The position numbers and the translations under genes are program-made. Shown here piece after piece: positions 52,301 to 60,687 of a stretch of 64,000 bases of DNA; within the stretch, counting starts at the first letter, position 1, and the number at the start of each line of letters is the position of its first letter. Source of the DNA: Symbiodinium natans (taxonomy: Eukaryota > Sar > Dinophyceae > Suessiales > Symbiodiniaceae); contig CAJNDS010000195.1 of the NCBI GenBank assembly GCA_905221605.1, positions 105,001-169,000 on the forward strand, written 5' to 3'. The notes beneath the pieces were generated by a model, which ran no database searches, was not told the DNA's origin, and was given only the letters and a program-made list of their open reading frames with translations.

Positions 52301-53663
52301 GCGAGAAGGAGAACATCCTGCCGGCATTGTTCAAGATAAGCCAGGCCTGGAAGCAAAAAATGGAGAGCGAAACCAAGCCGACAATGTCCTTGAGGGTTAC
52401 GGTGATGCAGTGCATTTGTGCGGAGCTCCTCGACCGGGTCAAGAAGGTGACTACCACGGAGGCGTTCAAAGCAGTGGTGATCCGACAGCAGTGGATGACA
52501 CAGGAGGGACGCTGGAATTTTCTGCGCTGGAATGCCGAGACGGAGCAGCTGGACAAGATCGAGGGCCAGGGCATCACGCAGGAGGAGTTGGAACAGTTGA
52601 TCGAGACCATCCAACAGAGTTGCGTGCTGACAGGTGCCCTATACAGGTTTCAGGCGACCCGAAGGCTGGCTGCAGAACTTGCGGGCCACCAACTGACCTT
52701 TGTCGCGGAGGTGGGACTGAGGCAGCCAGGAGCGCAGACTTTATACCAATCCCTCGCCAGGATCCAGGGGGTGGCGGCGTTGCAGCTAGTGGGTCTACGA
52801 GTTCATCACCCTCGACTCCAGATGTCGCCACTGGCAGACACGCTCAGCCGCTATCTCAAATGGTCACTGCCTTGGCATTGCGTAATCCTACCAACCTCTG
52901 CTACTTGAATTCCGTTGTCAGTGTCTGGTTATGGCTTGCAGCAAAAACCACAGGTGAATCAAACAAACTTTTTGGACGAGCTTCAGAAGCTTTTCAACGC
53001 ATCTTGGCGTCAAGTAGTGCATCACCATATATTGCTGGCATGCTTGCATGGCGTCAGATACTTCTGACATGGCCACAACTACATCAACAAAATGATGCTC
53101 ATGAATTCTGGATATATCTTCAGGATTTTGCCAAAGCGCCTGTCTTCGAAGGAGTTTGGGAGGCAAGGACTGCAGTTGAGGGCCCCAGACGATATATCCG
53201 TGAACTTCAGGGTACACTTTCAACAGGAGTGACTGTTCCATTGCCACAACGAACCACGGACTTGGACTCCTGCATAGCTGCTTGGTGTAGACAGCCTTTT
53301 ACACATGCTCTGGTGCAGGCGCCTCTTTGGTTATGCATACATTTGCCGAGATATGTCGAACAGGCCGGCAGGATCTATAAAAACAAGGTCTGCGTTCGAA
53401 TTGATCCGGGAAATGTTACTTATGTACCGATCTTTTGCAGAAATGGTACCACTGTGCAATGGATGCCGTACAGAATTCTTGCAGGCATCACTCACGCTGG
53501 GCGTGACACGAAGAGTGGGCACTACCGTGCCTTCTTAAGTGATGCACCGCTGAGTCCCAACATCTGGTTTACCGATGACGGCCAGCCGGCAAAAAGCTGC
53601 ACGGATGACCTTCTGCATCACATACACCATGAATGCTACATGTGTTTCCTTGCACGCGTATGA
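49332..53663 (+). CDS. LINE ORF2: reverse transcriptase, Cys/His fingers, USP-like protease
   Basis: A frame of 1443 codons from ATG 49332. RT motifs: AYSPGRLLEAAIL, motif A LALDMSQAFDRVD (Asp codon 49659), motif B GRGLRQGCTLSP and motif C FADD (49941-49952). Cys/His modules follow near 50774, 50909, 51198, 51338, 51690 and 51820. The C-terminus resembles a ubiquitin-specific protease: RNPTNLCYLNSVV (Cys codon 52899, residue 1190), QQNDAHEFWIYLQDF (near 53085) and KSGHYRAFLSD (His codon 53520, residue 1397), then WFTDD. Together these suggest that the LINE enzyme removes ubiquitin from itself or host proteins. Between about 52150 and 52850 the more protein-like frame is the +1 frame (see 52171-52830), so the open frame there is partly accidental. 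The N-terminal RT motifs are missing, so the ATG is not a natural start. Confidence 0.65.
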   Translation: MARPMDGPPRGLTEEPDREPVLPAVLGIRVGKCIAKALQIRAAPWVQSAIQYQPQYAYSPGRLLEAAILRAIHHCRDIKQLLLDNDGGLRARRQGKKKGDCVGGATLALDMSQAFDRVDRTKLCEALCRTGMPAELINTIVHWRNTIQYHLQVADLKETIHCGRGLRQGCTLSPTLWVAITSHVLHMLGQTVTEEWIRDQLTLFADDVLGQWSFNSEQDLTFMLQCMDAIFSVLEAFGMKVNDQKSSLIIQVKGRVATDWLKARTRTVKGVKTFVTATPQGRILYIPIVQQIKYLGIMLSYHNPAKHTVAYRLRQAEAQRRRLQKVLQGKHILSIKQRVQLWKACVWTSLQHGLNAVGVGCARQLRALSSSPVHIAHESTEALFRRLGFEEPHLLLGKRMNTLSTTLANSRDPMMHTTKLINTVQQNQWQLEKAVRHWQNIKARQKFEDSPDNGSLLLPREGGMWLQPVVTSKGVLPAQFMCPQCLLFFVDMRMLKKHHVDSHGTPLEPLLRNFDRFLHSQDDMPTCRRCEHEFQTWQALQGHILGNHCSAFWLKCQDPQQETEDTSSPGQPTLEQGKMNERIFSTSTGPVMCHDDLRSFLGTHGWPAIVQLRSICMHLRSHCAICDQWTHPWKLKLHYRGSHSTIWQDYGIMVDSDCSLIRRQAVTPCRFCGAQVRHAVAHTSKCPTVWQVCLLTRMWNDDRAMRPLDLQRNRSNVLRLARERQSRHSKAHKQKRLAANEPLLSQTVSTDFFPPTSEVEQARTPSHDWMQPLEHISWCERARHQCIQCKVPTADVRDFMQHCTSAHEGFWQHRTDYVQDSILLNQATTLCCWCRATTHRPTLHAQYCIPVMNAALLRYETVSRFSRMDTTPMDELKSMYGEMLPSLSSTTCTPETTPTRSTGKRSASPDAPERSQNAGPEKHKGQRQGTRSTAPEDVSNPRELQPHGRHVPPGKGHGQGVGPPVAEARAAIDAIGPGHCLAVHVPEQARREGEHPAGIVQDKPGLEAKNGERNQADNVLEGYGDAVHLCGAPRPGQEGDYHGGVQSSGDPTAVDDTGGTLEFSALECRDGAAGQDRGPGHHAGGVGTVDRDHPTELRADRCPIQVSGDPKAGCRTCGPPTDLCRGGGTEAARSADFIPIPRQDPGGGGVAASGSTSSSPSTPDVATGRHAQPLSQMVTALALRNPTNLCYLNSVVSVWLWLAAKTTGESNKLFGRASEAFQRILASSSASPYIAGMLAWRQILLTWPQLHQQNDAHEFWIYLQDFAKAPVFEGVWEARTAVEGPRRYIRELQGTLSTGVTVPLPQRTTDLDSCIAAWCRQPFTHALVQAPLWLCIHLPRYVEQAGRIYKNKVCVRIDPGNVTYVPIFCRNGTTVQWMPYRILAGITHAGRDTKSGHYRAFLSDAPLSPNIWFTDDGQPAKSCTDDLLHHIHHECYMCFLARV
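52171..52830 (+). CDS. Conserved-looking linker domain in the +1 frame of LINE ORF2
   Basis: From ATG 52171 (MDDTYHLEKDMVKELVRLS) the +1 frame reads as a helical domain (LRHEQQLMRLGQDTVLLF and GRWNFLRWNAETEQ) and remains open to 52908, while the parent frame here is Gly/Pro/Arg-rich. I recall similar segments between the fingers and the C-terminal domain in dinoflagellate retroelement proteins. The natural product probably reads frame 0, then this segment, then frame 0 again at about 52830, so this copy carries two compensating frame changes. Confidence 0.5.
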
Positions 53664-54031
53664 AGATTCTCCTGCAATGTATGGCTGACATAAGTGGTTG
53701 AGGACACCTCCCACAGTGAAGGTACTGGTGATCTTTTCAATGGACGCGCTTCGTGAAATACACCTGACATGCTTTTCACCCAAACATCTAACCAGATGTA
53801 GTGTTGTACAGCTTTATCTGATGGACTGCGAGGTTCAAGGACCGGGTCAACTGCTCATTTTCTGACCTGCTTGCATCTCGATGCGGGGTCTATCCCTCAC
53901 CGAACATGTACATCAGAGATTTATTTCTCACCTGCCATCACGATTGGCGGCATGCTCTTGGCATGTGTTTTTCTGTACATTGTGTCGCGCTAGGCTTCCT
54001 CACCCGAAGCTGCGTATGCAAATGCAAAAAA
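53664..54031 (+). other. 3' untranslated region of the USP-LINE
   Basis: About 368 bp from the ORF2 stop to the A-tail at 54026-54031, immediately followed by the right target-site duplication. No ORF and no obvious hairpin. Confidence 0.6.
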
Positions 54032-54074
54032 CCCTAAACTCTAAGCCCTAAACCCTAAACCCTAAACCCTAAAC
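54032..54074. repeat. Right 43-bp target-site duplication of the USP-LINE
   Basis: Identical to 44888-44930. The sequences diverge on both sides (G before the left copy, A before the right; TCAAG after the left, CCTAAT after the right), which fixes the duplication length. Confidence 0.85.
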
Positions 54075-55431
54075 CCTAATTAAACCCCAAACCCTCAACA
54101 AGCGCCTGGCAGGATGCCTTTCACTGAGCGGATGTCGGCCGATGCCGAATGCAAGCAGGCCTACCAGCAGGTGCGGGCAAGGGATCCCCAAGCCCCCAGC
54201 AGGTTGAGTTTAGGGTTTAGGAGTTTAGGGTTCAGGGTTTAGGGTTTAGGATTAGGGTTTCGGGTTTGGGGTTTAGGGTTTAGCGTTGAGGGTTTAGGTT
54301 TTCGGGCTTAGGGTTTGCGGTTTAGGGTCTAGGGTTTGGGGTTTGGGGTTTTAGGGTTTAGGGTTCAGGGCCTCAAGCCTCAATCTTTAAAGCTGTACAG
54401 CTCCCTACACCCTCTCAACGAAAAAAAGTGGTGCGACACAGGCGCCCCTGCCACCCTAAACCACAAACCCTGAGTTTAGGGTTTAGGTTTAGGGTTTAGG
54501 GTTTTAGGGTTTAGGGTTCAGGGTTTAGGTTTAGGGTTTCCGGGTTAGGGTTTTAGGGTTTAGGGTTTAGGTTCAGGGTTTAGCCGCCACATCTTAAGCT
54601 TGGCAGGCCTTTGGGCCGGAGGATGGGACGGCAGGGTAAGCAACCCTCAGCTCTAAGCCCTCAGCCCTCAGCCCCCAGCCCTAAGCCCTAAGCCCTAAGC
54701 CCTAAGCCGTAAACCCTAAACCCTAAGCCCTAAGCCCTAAACCCTAAACCCTAAACCCTCCCTCTACGTGATCGTGTTAGGCCCTGGCCCTCGACGTCCT
54801 TATAAGCCCCTACAAGCCCCAAAGGCCCTAACACCCTAGAACCCTGAACCGGTTTAGGGTTTCGGGTTTAGGGTTTAGGGTTTAGGGTTTAGGGCCCTAA
54901 ACAGCAGCGAAGAATTCCTAGCGAGTCTTTATTCTAGCCTTCGTGGCCCCTGCGCCAAGTAGACTTGCAACCCCAAACCCTAGTTAGCGACCATCTGGGC
55001 AAGCCCCGAGAAGCAGAGTGTGGGTCAACGCTCAGGATGTTCCTCCTTACAGGGTTAAGGGTATAGGGTTTCGGGTTTAGGGTTTTGGATGAGAGCGGAT
55101 ACGAAAAAATGCAGCAGTCTGTCGTGGTAGCTGCTGCTCCAATAGGGGAACGGCCCGGGCTTGAGGTTTCTAAACCCTAAACGCCAAACGCCAAACCCTA
55201 AACCCTAAACCCTATACCCTGAACCCTATACCCCAAACCCTAAACCCTATACCCTAAACCCTAAACCCTATACCCTAAACCCGGCCAGGTCATGGACATG
55301 CGGCAGGACGTGTACCAGCGCCAAGCTCTCGACAAGCCACGTGGCGGCTAAAGTTCCGGAGTGCGTCTGTTGGTTTGTTTTTTAGGGTTTAGGGTTTAGG
55401 GTTGGCTTGTTGCTCACTCGGCAGCAGCTAA

Positions 55432-55596
55432 TGTAGGGGTCGGACTATTTACTAATCCTCTTCCCATGTCTTCCCTTATGGTCCCTATATAGTTCTTGGT
55501 TTAGGGTTCAGGGTTTAGGGTTTAGGGTGTAGGGTTTAGGGTTTAGGGAGTAACCCCCTCAAAACCCTATGCCTGCTAATTGTTCAGGCCCCTACA
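55432..55596. mobile_element. TIR element with internal TTTAGGG tract (family C)
   Basis: Left end TGTAGGGGTCGGACTATTTA. The minus-strand right end is TGTAGGGGCCTGAACAATTA, an imperfect inverted repeat of about 20 bp. The internal TGGTCCCTATA matches the element at 14494. A TTTAGGG array of about 50 bp lies inside it. Confidence 0.5.
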
Positions 55597-55689
55597 AGCC
55601 TTCACCAAACTTCAAGAAAGCTTAAGCTCTCGGAATTCCCGTAATGTCGGAAAAGTAGGATAGGATAAGGTGTTTCCGGACAGGCCATG

Positions 55690-55930
55690 ATGAACCCTCA
55701 ATCCTAAACCCTAAACCCTAAACCCTAAACCCTAAACCCTAAACCCTAAACCCTAAACCCTAAACCCTAAACCCTAAACCCTAAACCCTAAACCCTACAC
55801 CCTACACCCTACACCTTCCACCCTACACCCTACACCCCAAACCGAACCCTAAACCCTAAACCCTAAACCCTAAACCCTAAACCCTCAACCCTGAACCCTA
55901 AACCCTAAACCCTAAACCCTCACCCTAAGC
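55690..55930. repeat. CCCTAAA array with CCCTACA block
   Basis: About 15 CCCTAAA units, a CCCTACA block, then CCCTAAA with CCCTCAA and CCCTGAA variants. Confidence 0.9.
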
Positions 55931-56190
55931 CCTGCTTTAAAGGAGAGCCCGTCAGTTGAAGCCCAGAGCTTTTGAACCCTTAGAACGCCGAAACGCCTGA
56001 TCGTGAACCCTGAATTACTGCAACACCCCCTCCACTGACCCCAAACCTCCGACCCCCAAACCGGTTTAAGGTTCAGGGCTTAAGGTTTGGGGTTTGGGGT
56101 TTAGGGTTTAGGGTTTGGGGAGCCTCTCGGCCCAGGGCGACTAGAGCCGAGGTCGTTGGGTAGCCTCGTGCCTGCAAATTGGGCCCTGCC

Positions 56191-58992
56191 ATGTCGAACC
56201 AGGGGACACATGAAAGAGCGACGCATCCAGCCTGGGAGTCATTGAGGGATCTCTTTGGTTTTGCGGCACATTGCCAGGATCTTCGGGAAGGCCAGCTAGC
56301 ATGCTTTGATCTTCGTTTGGACGGCGATTTTGTGCCGGCAGGCAAGGACTTCCTGGTGAGAGCGCAGGTGCTGCAACAGGCACACATTTGGGCGGCCAAT
56401 GGGGATATCAGCGTTTGCCCCTCCACCGCGGGAGGGAAGGCTGTGTTACGTCTGAGAGCTTCGGATTTCTACACCCTGGCAAGCCACACTCGTAGGATAC
56501 GAGCTGCGTGGACGGTGGCATGCTGTCAGGGTGACGTGGTCATCTTGGACGCCACGATGGGACCGGCGTTCCTCATGGGGCAACTGGACATTGAAAAGCA
56601 TGAGGTGGTTCGTAGGGCTGAGGTGTTTTGCGGCGGCTTTAGCGGCTGGAGCCAGGCAGCCATGCGCATGGCACTCGTGCGGGTGCCTTGGGAGGTGAGC
56701 TGGTCGCTGGATCATGACCCTACAGACACGCAGTTTGAGCCTCATGATGCCATTAACCCCGCTGTAGCTGTGCATTGTTGTATTGACAAGCGACTCAGGG
56801 CCAAGTTTGCAGTAGTCTTGCCAGTCTCCCCATTCTTCAACGCTCTGTTTGATGCTGGGTGTAGGAGGGCTGTTGAGAGTTTCCGGACCCACCATGTACC
56901 TATGTCTCAGGCGGCAGGCGCTCCACAAATGACCCTTGCTTTCAACGCGCAGGAGACCACCATTTGCGGACACTCCCCTAGTTTGACCGTTGCAGCTACT
57001 ACAGGACTCACCCTTGCTTTCAACGCGCTGGGGGCCATATCCCGAACCCCTTTAGGGTGTAGTCCCAACCCGTGTGCACACCCCCCCAGTGCTACAGAGG
57101 GCACAGGCACTCCACCGCTCATTTTGGGGCTGGGCCCTATCCTTGCTTTCAGCGCGCTGGGGGCCACCTCCCGAACCCCTTTTGGGTTTAGCCTTAACCC
57201 GTGTGCACACCCCCCCAGTGCGACACAGACCGCAGGCGCTCCAACACCGAAGGTTCACCTGTCGCTGCGGCTGGACCGTGCCTTTGCTGTGCACGCGCTG
57301 GGGGCAATCTCCCTAACCCATTTCGGGTATAGCCCAAACCTGTGTGCACACCCCCCCAGTGCGACAGAGACTCCACGACTCTTGCTGGGGCTGGGCCCTT
57401 TCTTTGCTCTCAGTGCGCTGGGGGCCACTTCCCTGACCCCTTTCGGGTTTAGCCCCAAACCTTGTGCGCACCCCCCCAGCGCAACACAGTCCGTAAGCAC
57501 TCCACGACTGAAGGGGATGAACCCCACCCTTGCTTTCAACGCACTGGGGGCCACATCCCCAACCCTTTTCGGGTATAGCCCTAACCCGTGTGCCAACCCC
57601 CCCAGTGCGAAGGTTTCTGCCCTTGCGTTCAACGTGCTGCAGGCCCCCTCCCCAAACCCTTTCGGGTCTAGCCCTAACCCGTGTGCACACCCCTGCAGTG
57701 CGACACAGGCCGCAGGCACTCCACTGAAGCTCCACATCTCGCCGGGGCTGGACTTTGCCCTTGCTTTCAACGCACTGGGGGCCACCTCCCAAACCCCTTT
57801 CGGGTATAGCCCTAACCCGTGTGCTCACCCCCCCAGTGCGACACAGGCTGCAGGCATGCAGCTGGGGGCCACCTCCCGAACCTCTTTTGGGTCTAGCCCA
57901 AACCGCTGTGCACACTCCTGCAGTGCGACGCAGACACCTGCGGATGAACCGTCAGAAACACTTACACTACACACGCCTCTCCATGTGCCCTGGGATGTTC
58001 GACCGCAGCCGGGTGCACCTGTCTTGGTTGCGCTCACACCTTCTGGCGTTTGTTGCTTGAAAAGACATGCGCACGATTTTCTGGCACAGCTCAAGTCCCT
58101 TTTCCTGAAAGTCATTGGAAGGGGTTCAGGCGACGCAGTGTGCCTTGACGTTATGGGGCGCCCCGTCCCAGAACTTGAAAAGCTGCCAGCCTGGACCATT
58201 GTTACTTCCATCGATCAAGTGCCCATGCAGCCGCCCCAGTATGCACCAAGCAGTGTCTCAGCCACGAGGGTCAGGCGACAGGGTCAGGGTTTCTGCTTCC
58301 AAGTGCCATCCGCTTTTGCTGCGCATTGGTGCATGCACCTGCCCATTGCGCTGATTGAGGCCATGGGCTGGTCGGTCACCTTCGGCGCCTTCCCTCCACG
58401 AGCGGTTGATAGGCTACAAGTTTCCCTCCAACCAAAGCTTGCAGGCTTTGTGATATCTCCAGAGAGCATGCAAGGGCTGCTGCGTAAGCAAAGTTTCTTG
58501 GGGCAACTGTACCAACTCACCAAAACACAGCCGCCAGGGTGCCCTAAGGTTGAGGTTGAGCTTCAGTGCCAGGCCGAGACTGTGGCGTTCACATCCTTGC
58601 CCGCTGCAATGACTGTGGAAACCATCCTCAACTGCTGGCGGTCTGCCAGCCTGTTCGCTGGTTGTTGGCCGAAGGCCAGGGTTACATCGGGCCCGTTCCC
58701 GCTCCCTGTCGAACGCAACCTGCAGACAAACGGAGCGCAGCCCCTGTTCCGCCGTAAGGGATCCAGCCGCATTTTGCTTTGTGTCCATGTTGAGCATCGA
58801 GGTGGCGGCGCTAAGGATGACGGGGTCCAGTTGGCTAAGACGAGGATTGCCTCACTGTTGTTGGACAGAGGAGTGAGCCTGCATGAAACTACGGTTGTCA
58901 CAGACCGCCTGTTAGACAAGCTCGGGGCCTCCAAATGCCTGGCTCTGGTTAAGCCTACTGACCCGGCCCAGCGATGGGAGGACCTTGCCTAG
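56191..58992 (+). CDS. LINE ORF1, N-terminal and repeat part (frame 1 of a broken ORF)
   Basis: Start at ATG 56191 (MSNQGTHERATHPAWESL). Residues about 140-185 contain VFCGGFSGWSQAA and VSWSLDHDP, which resemble motifs I and II of a cytosine-5 DNA methyltransferase (AdoMet binding). No Pro-Cys catalytic motif is seen, so it cannot be an active enzyme. From about 57005 to 57935 lie eight to nine degenerate copies of a 27-48 residue unit with core LGATSxTPFGYSPNPCAHPP. A further domain (VLVALTPSGVCCLKRHAHD) runs to the stop at 58992. The sequence continues without a break in the +1 frame at about 58985 (GDSRVAKAAARIQKALRKQ), so a one-base frameshift splits the original ORF1. Role unknown; an RNA-binding ORF1 protein is expected by position. 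Confidence 0.55.
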   Translation: MSNQGTHERATHPAWESLRDLFGFAAHCQDLREGQLACFDLRLDGDFVPAGKDFLVRAQVLQQAHIWAANGDISVCPSTAGGKAVLRLRASDFYTLASHTRRIRAAWTVACCQGDVVILDATMGPAFLMGQLDIEKHEVVRRAEVFCGGFSGWSQAAMRMALVRVPWEVSWSLDHDPTDTQFEPHDAINPAVAVHCCIDKRLRAKFAVVLPVSPFFNALFDAGCRRAVESFRTHHVPMSQAAGAPQMTLAFNAQETTICGHSPSLTVAATTGLTLAFNALGAISRTPLGCSPNPCAHPPSATEGTGTPPLILGLGPILAFSALGATSRTPFGFSLNPCAHPPSATQTAGAPTPKVHLSLRLDRAFAVHALGAISLTHFGYSPNLCAHPPSATETPRLLLGLGPFFALSALGATSLTPFGFSPKPCAHPPSATQSVSTPRLKGMNPTLAFNALGATSPTLFGYSPNPCANPPSAKVSALAFNVLQAPSPNPFGSSPNPCAHPCSATQAAGTPLKLHISPGLDFALAFNALGATSQTPFGYSPNPCAHPPSATQAAGMQLGATSRTSFGSSPNRCAHSCSATQTPADEPSETLTLHTPLHVPWDVRPQPGAPVLVALTPSGVCCLKRHAHDFLAQLKSLFLKVIGRGSGDAVCLDVMGRPVPELEKLPAWTIVTSIDQVPMQPPQYAPSSVSATRVRRQGQGFCFQVPSAFAAHWCMHLPIALIEAMGWSVTFGAFPPRAVDRLQVSLQPKLAGFVISPESMQGLLRKQSFLGQLYQLTKTQPPGCPKVEVELQCQAETVAFTSLPAAMTVETILNCWRSASLFAGCWPKARVTSGPFPLPVERNLQTNGAQPLFRRKGSSRILLCVHVEHRGGGAKDDGVQLAKTRIASLLLDRGVSLHETTVVTDRLLDKLGASKCLALVKPTDPAQRWEDLA

Positions 58993-60130
58993 TGGGGACA
59001 GCCGAGTTGCCAAAGCAGCTGCCCGAATCCAAAAAGCCTTGCGAAAACAACGCCTTCCGGCACAGACCGTGCCAGTGGCCGCGCAATTCCGCTTATGCCC
59101 AGGGATATGGTGTGGCATGGACGAGCAGCCGGTGCCCATCTTGCAAAACCTTTGTCCAGGTGCAACAGGTGTTATCCTGCAGGACGCCGCCGCAACAACC
59201 CCTGAAGACCTTGCCTTGCTAAGGACAATGGAGTCGGATGCTCTGTGTGTGGCGGTGTTGGGGTACGATTGCCCAGAGCCTTCGACCTGCGGGGGAACCA
59301 TTAGTATCTCGGCCGAGGATGTGGAGACCGGGCGTCCACACCTCCTCGCCGGGTGCTTCCACAACGTAGGGGCCACGGATGTGCAACCAAAGTACCAGAC
59401 GCAGGCTGCAGTGACAGTTGAAGGCATGGTGTGTTGCGCTTTCACGGTGTATAAGGATGATCTCCCTGCAGAGGTCCAGTGGTCCCACTTCATTGAAAGC
59501 CCGGTTCCCACAGCCCAGCAACAACTGCAGGCCCAAGGCGTTGAAAAGCCCTTCGTCAACCCGTGGGGCCGCACATACCGGGCAGATGGAAAACCGGTTG
59601 CGCCAAGCCAAGCTGACTCTTTGCAGTTCCATGCCAAGGTGCCTGACTCCATCCTGCGCACTGTCCTCCAGCAAAGCGGCTTCTGTATGGTGTACGTTGT
59701 GCCCAAAGCGTGGGGGGATTCAAGACCCTTGCCCGGGTGGTCGGTTGTTTGGCTCGCAGGCTCTAAGGCTGAGGTTGAACGACAGGCCCTCGTTGTCCCA
59801 TCTCAACATGGCCTTGTTCGGGGCCGACGCAGGTTCGGAATACGTGTCCCGGCCGACGCCTTTGCTGCTGTCTTTCAGCAACTCCGCCCATCGGACCCAA
59901 TTCCAGAAAACATCCCAGTCTCTAGCTTGTACAAGGTTGGCCCCTTGCCAGCTACAGCCTCTGAGCGCGATGTCCTTACATGGGCGAGCAAGCTTCCATG
60001 GAAGGTCAAGGTTCTGAAAATGTTAGGACCAGCGTACTACCTCCTGGGCACAAATCAGGAACCTCCCTCCCTTCAGCCGGCCTTCAACGGCACGCCTGTG
60101 CTTGTGTCTTACGTGCAGCCACGTCAATCC
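58985..60130 (+). CDS. LINE ORF1, middle part (frame 2)
   Basis: Continues ORF1 after the frameshift at about 58985. The stretch VAKAAARIQKALRKQRLPAQ is basic and helical, followed by two globular-looking parts (GVILQDAAATTPEDLALL and RRRFGIRVPADAFAAVFQQL). The frame stays open to 60421, but after about 60130 coding sense moves back to the first frame, so the Arg-rich tail after THRTRGPPKTRG is a shadow. No catalytic motif recognised. No ATG suits this segment as an independent gene. Confidence 0.5.
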
Positions 60131-60582
60131 ACGCGTCTGACACACAGGACCCGTGGTCCTCCCAAGACCCGTGGGGTCAGTACCTCGCAACAAAGGCAGC
60201 GGGGCCGACGGCGCCGCCACGCCTTCCTCCGCAACCTGCAAAAGGCCTTGACGGGCAGGCAGCTGCACGCCTCACTGAACAAGACAGACGACTGCATGCC
60301 CTGGAAACAAGTATTGCGCAGCTGCAGGGAGCAGTCGAGAAGGAGTCAGTGGACAGGAAGTCGGACCTCAAGAACCATGCGGACGATTTGGGGCGCGTCC
60401 GCGCAGACATGCAGCTCCTAAGCAATCAACTGGGTCAACAGCTCAGCTCTAGCATCGACTCCTTGCGTTGCGCCCAAGCCCAGCAGGAGCAACAGGTGGC
60501 GCAGGGCATGGCTGAGCTAAAACAGTTGATCCTCGCCCAGGCCGCTGAGAAACGACCCCGCCGTGAAGACTCGGAACTGTGA
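60118..60582 (+). CDS. LINE ORF1, C-terminal coiled-coil part (frame 1)
   Basis: Reads TSIHASDTQDPWSSQDPW, a Pro/Ala linker, then a long coiled coil (RLTEQDRRLHALETSIAQL to MAELKQLILAQAA) and a basic end (EKRPRREDSEL). This fits an ORF1 trimerisation or oligomerisation segment. The stop TGA at 60580-60582 is in the same frame as ORF2, which begins downstream without a frame change. Confidence 0.55.
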   Translation, partial: ATSIHASDTQDPWSSQDPWGQYLATKAAGPTAPPRLPPQPAKGLDGQAAARLTEQDRRLHALETSIAQLQGAVEKESVDRKSDLKNHADDLGRVRADMQLLSNQLGQQLSSSIDSLRCAQAQQEQQVAQGMAELKQLILAQAAEKRPRREDSEL

Positions 60583-60687
60583 CGGTTTCCGGGGGTCTTT
60601 CCCCGCCAGCACTGCCACGCAGTGCTTTTTTGGGTTTTAGCTGCTGGTCGGGTTAGTGGTTGTGCCTCCCGCTTTGTCACTGGGAGA
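60583..60687 (+). other. ORF1/ORF2 junction of the second LINE
   Basis: The ORF2 frame is open directly after the ORF1 TGA; the first ATG is 60688. Stop readthrough or re-initiation could both supply ORF2. A modest inverted repeat, CCAGCACTGCC and GCAGTGC, lies at 60606-60626 after the stop. Confidence 0.35.

Larger units (their letters stand above)
44931..54031 (+). mobile_element. LINE of 9.1 kb encoding RT, zinc fingers and USP-like domain
   Basis: Boundaries are set by the 43-bp direct duplication. The 3' end is GCAAAAAA, a short A-tail typical of target-primed insertion. The 5' end is TCAAGCCCCCGGCTCAAG. Long overlapping frames at 45030-48317 and 49332-53663 carry coding-like stretches, with frame changes between them and no recognisable APE endonuclease motifs, so this copy is probably partly decayed. 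The target is a CCCTAAA tract. Confidence 0.7.
54075..56124. other. Fourth telomere-repeat mosaic
   Basis: No gene recognised. TTTAGGG-type tracts at about 54209-54380, 54477-54592 and 54850-54895 and CCCTAAA-type tracts at 54655-54762, 55175-55282 and 55690-55930, with spacers of 60-250 bp. CCCTACA and CCCTATA variants are locally amplified. Confidence 0.85.
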
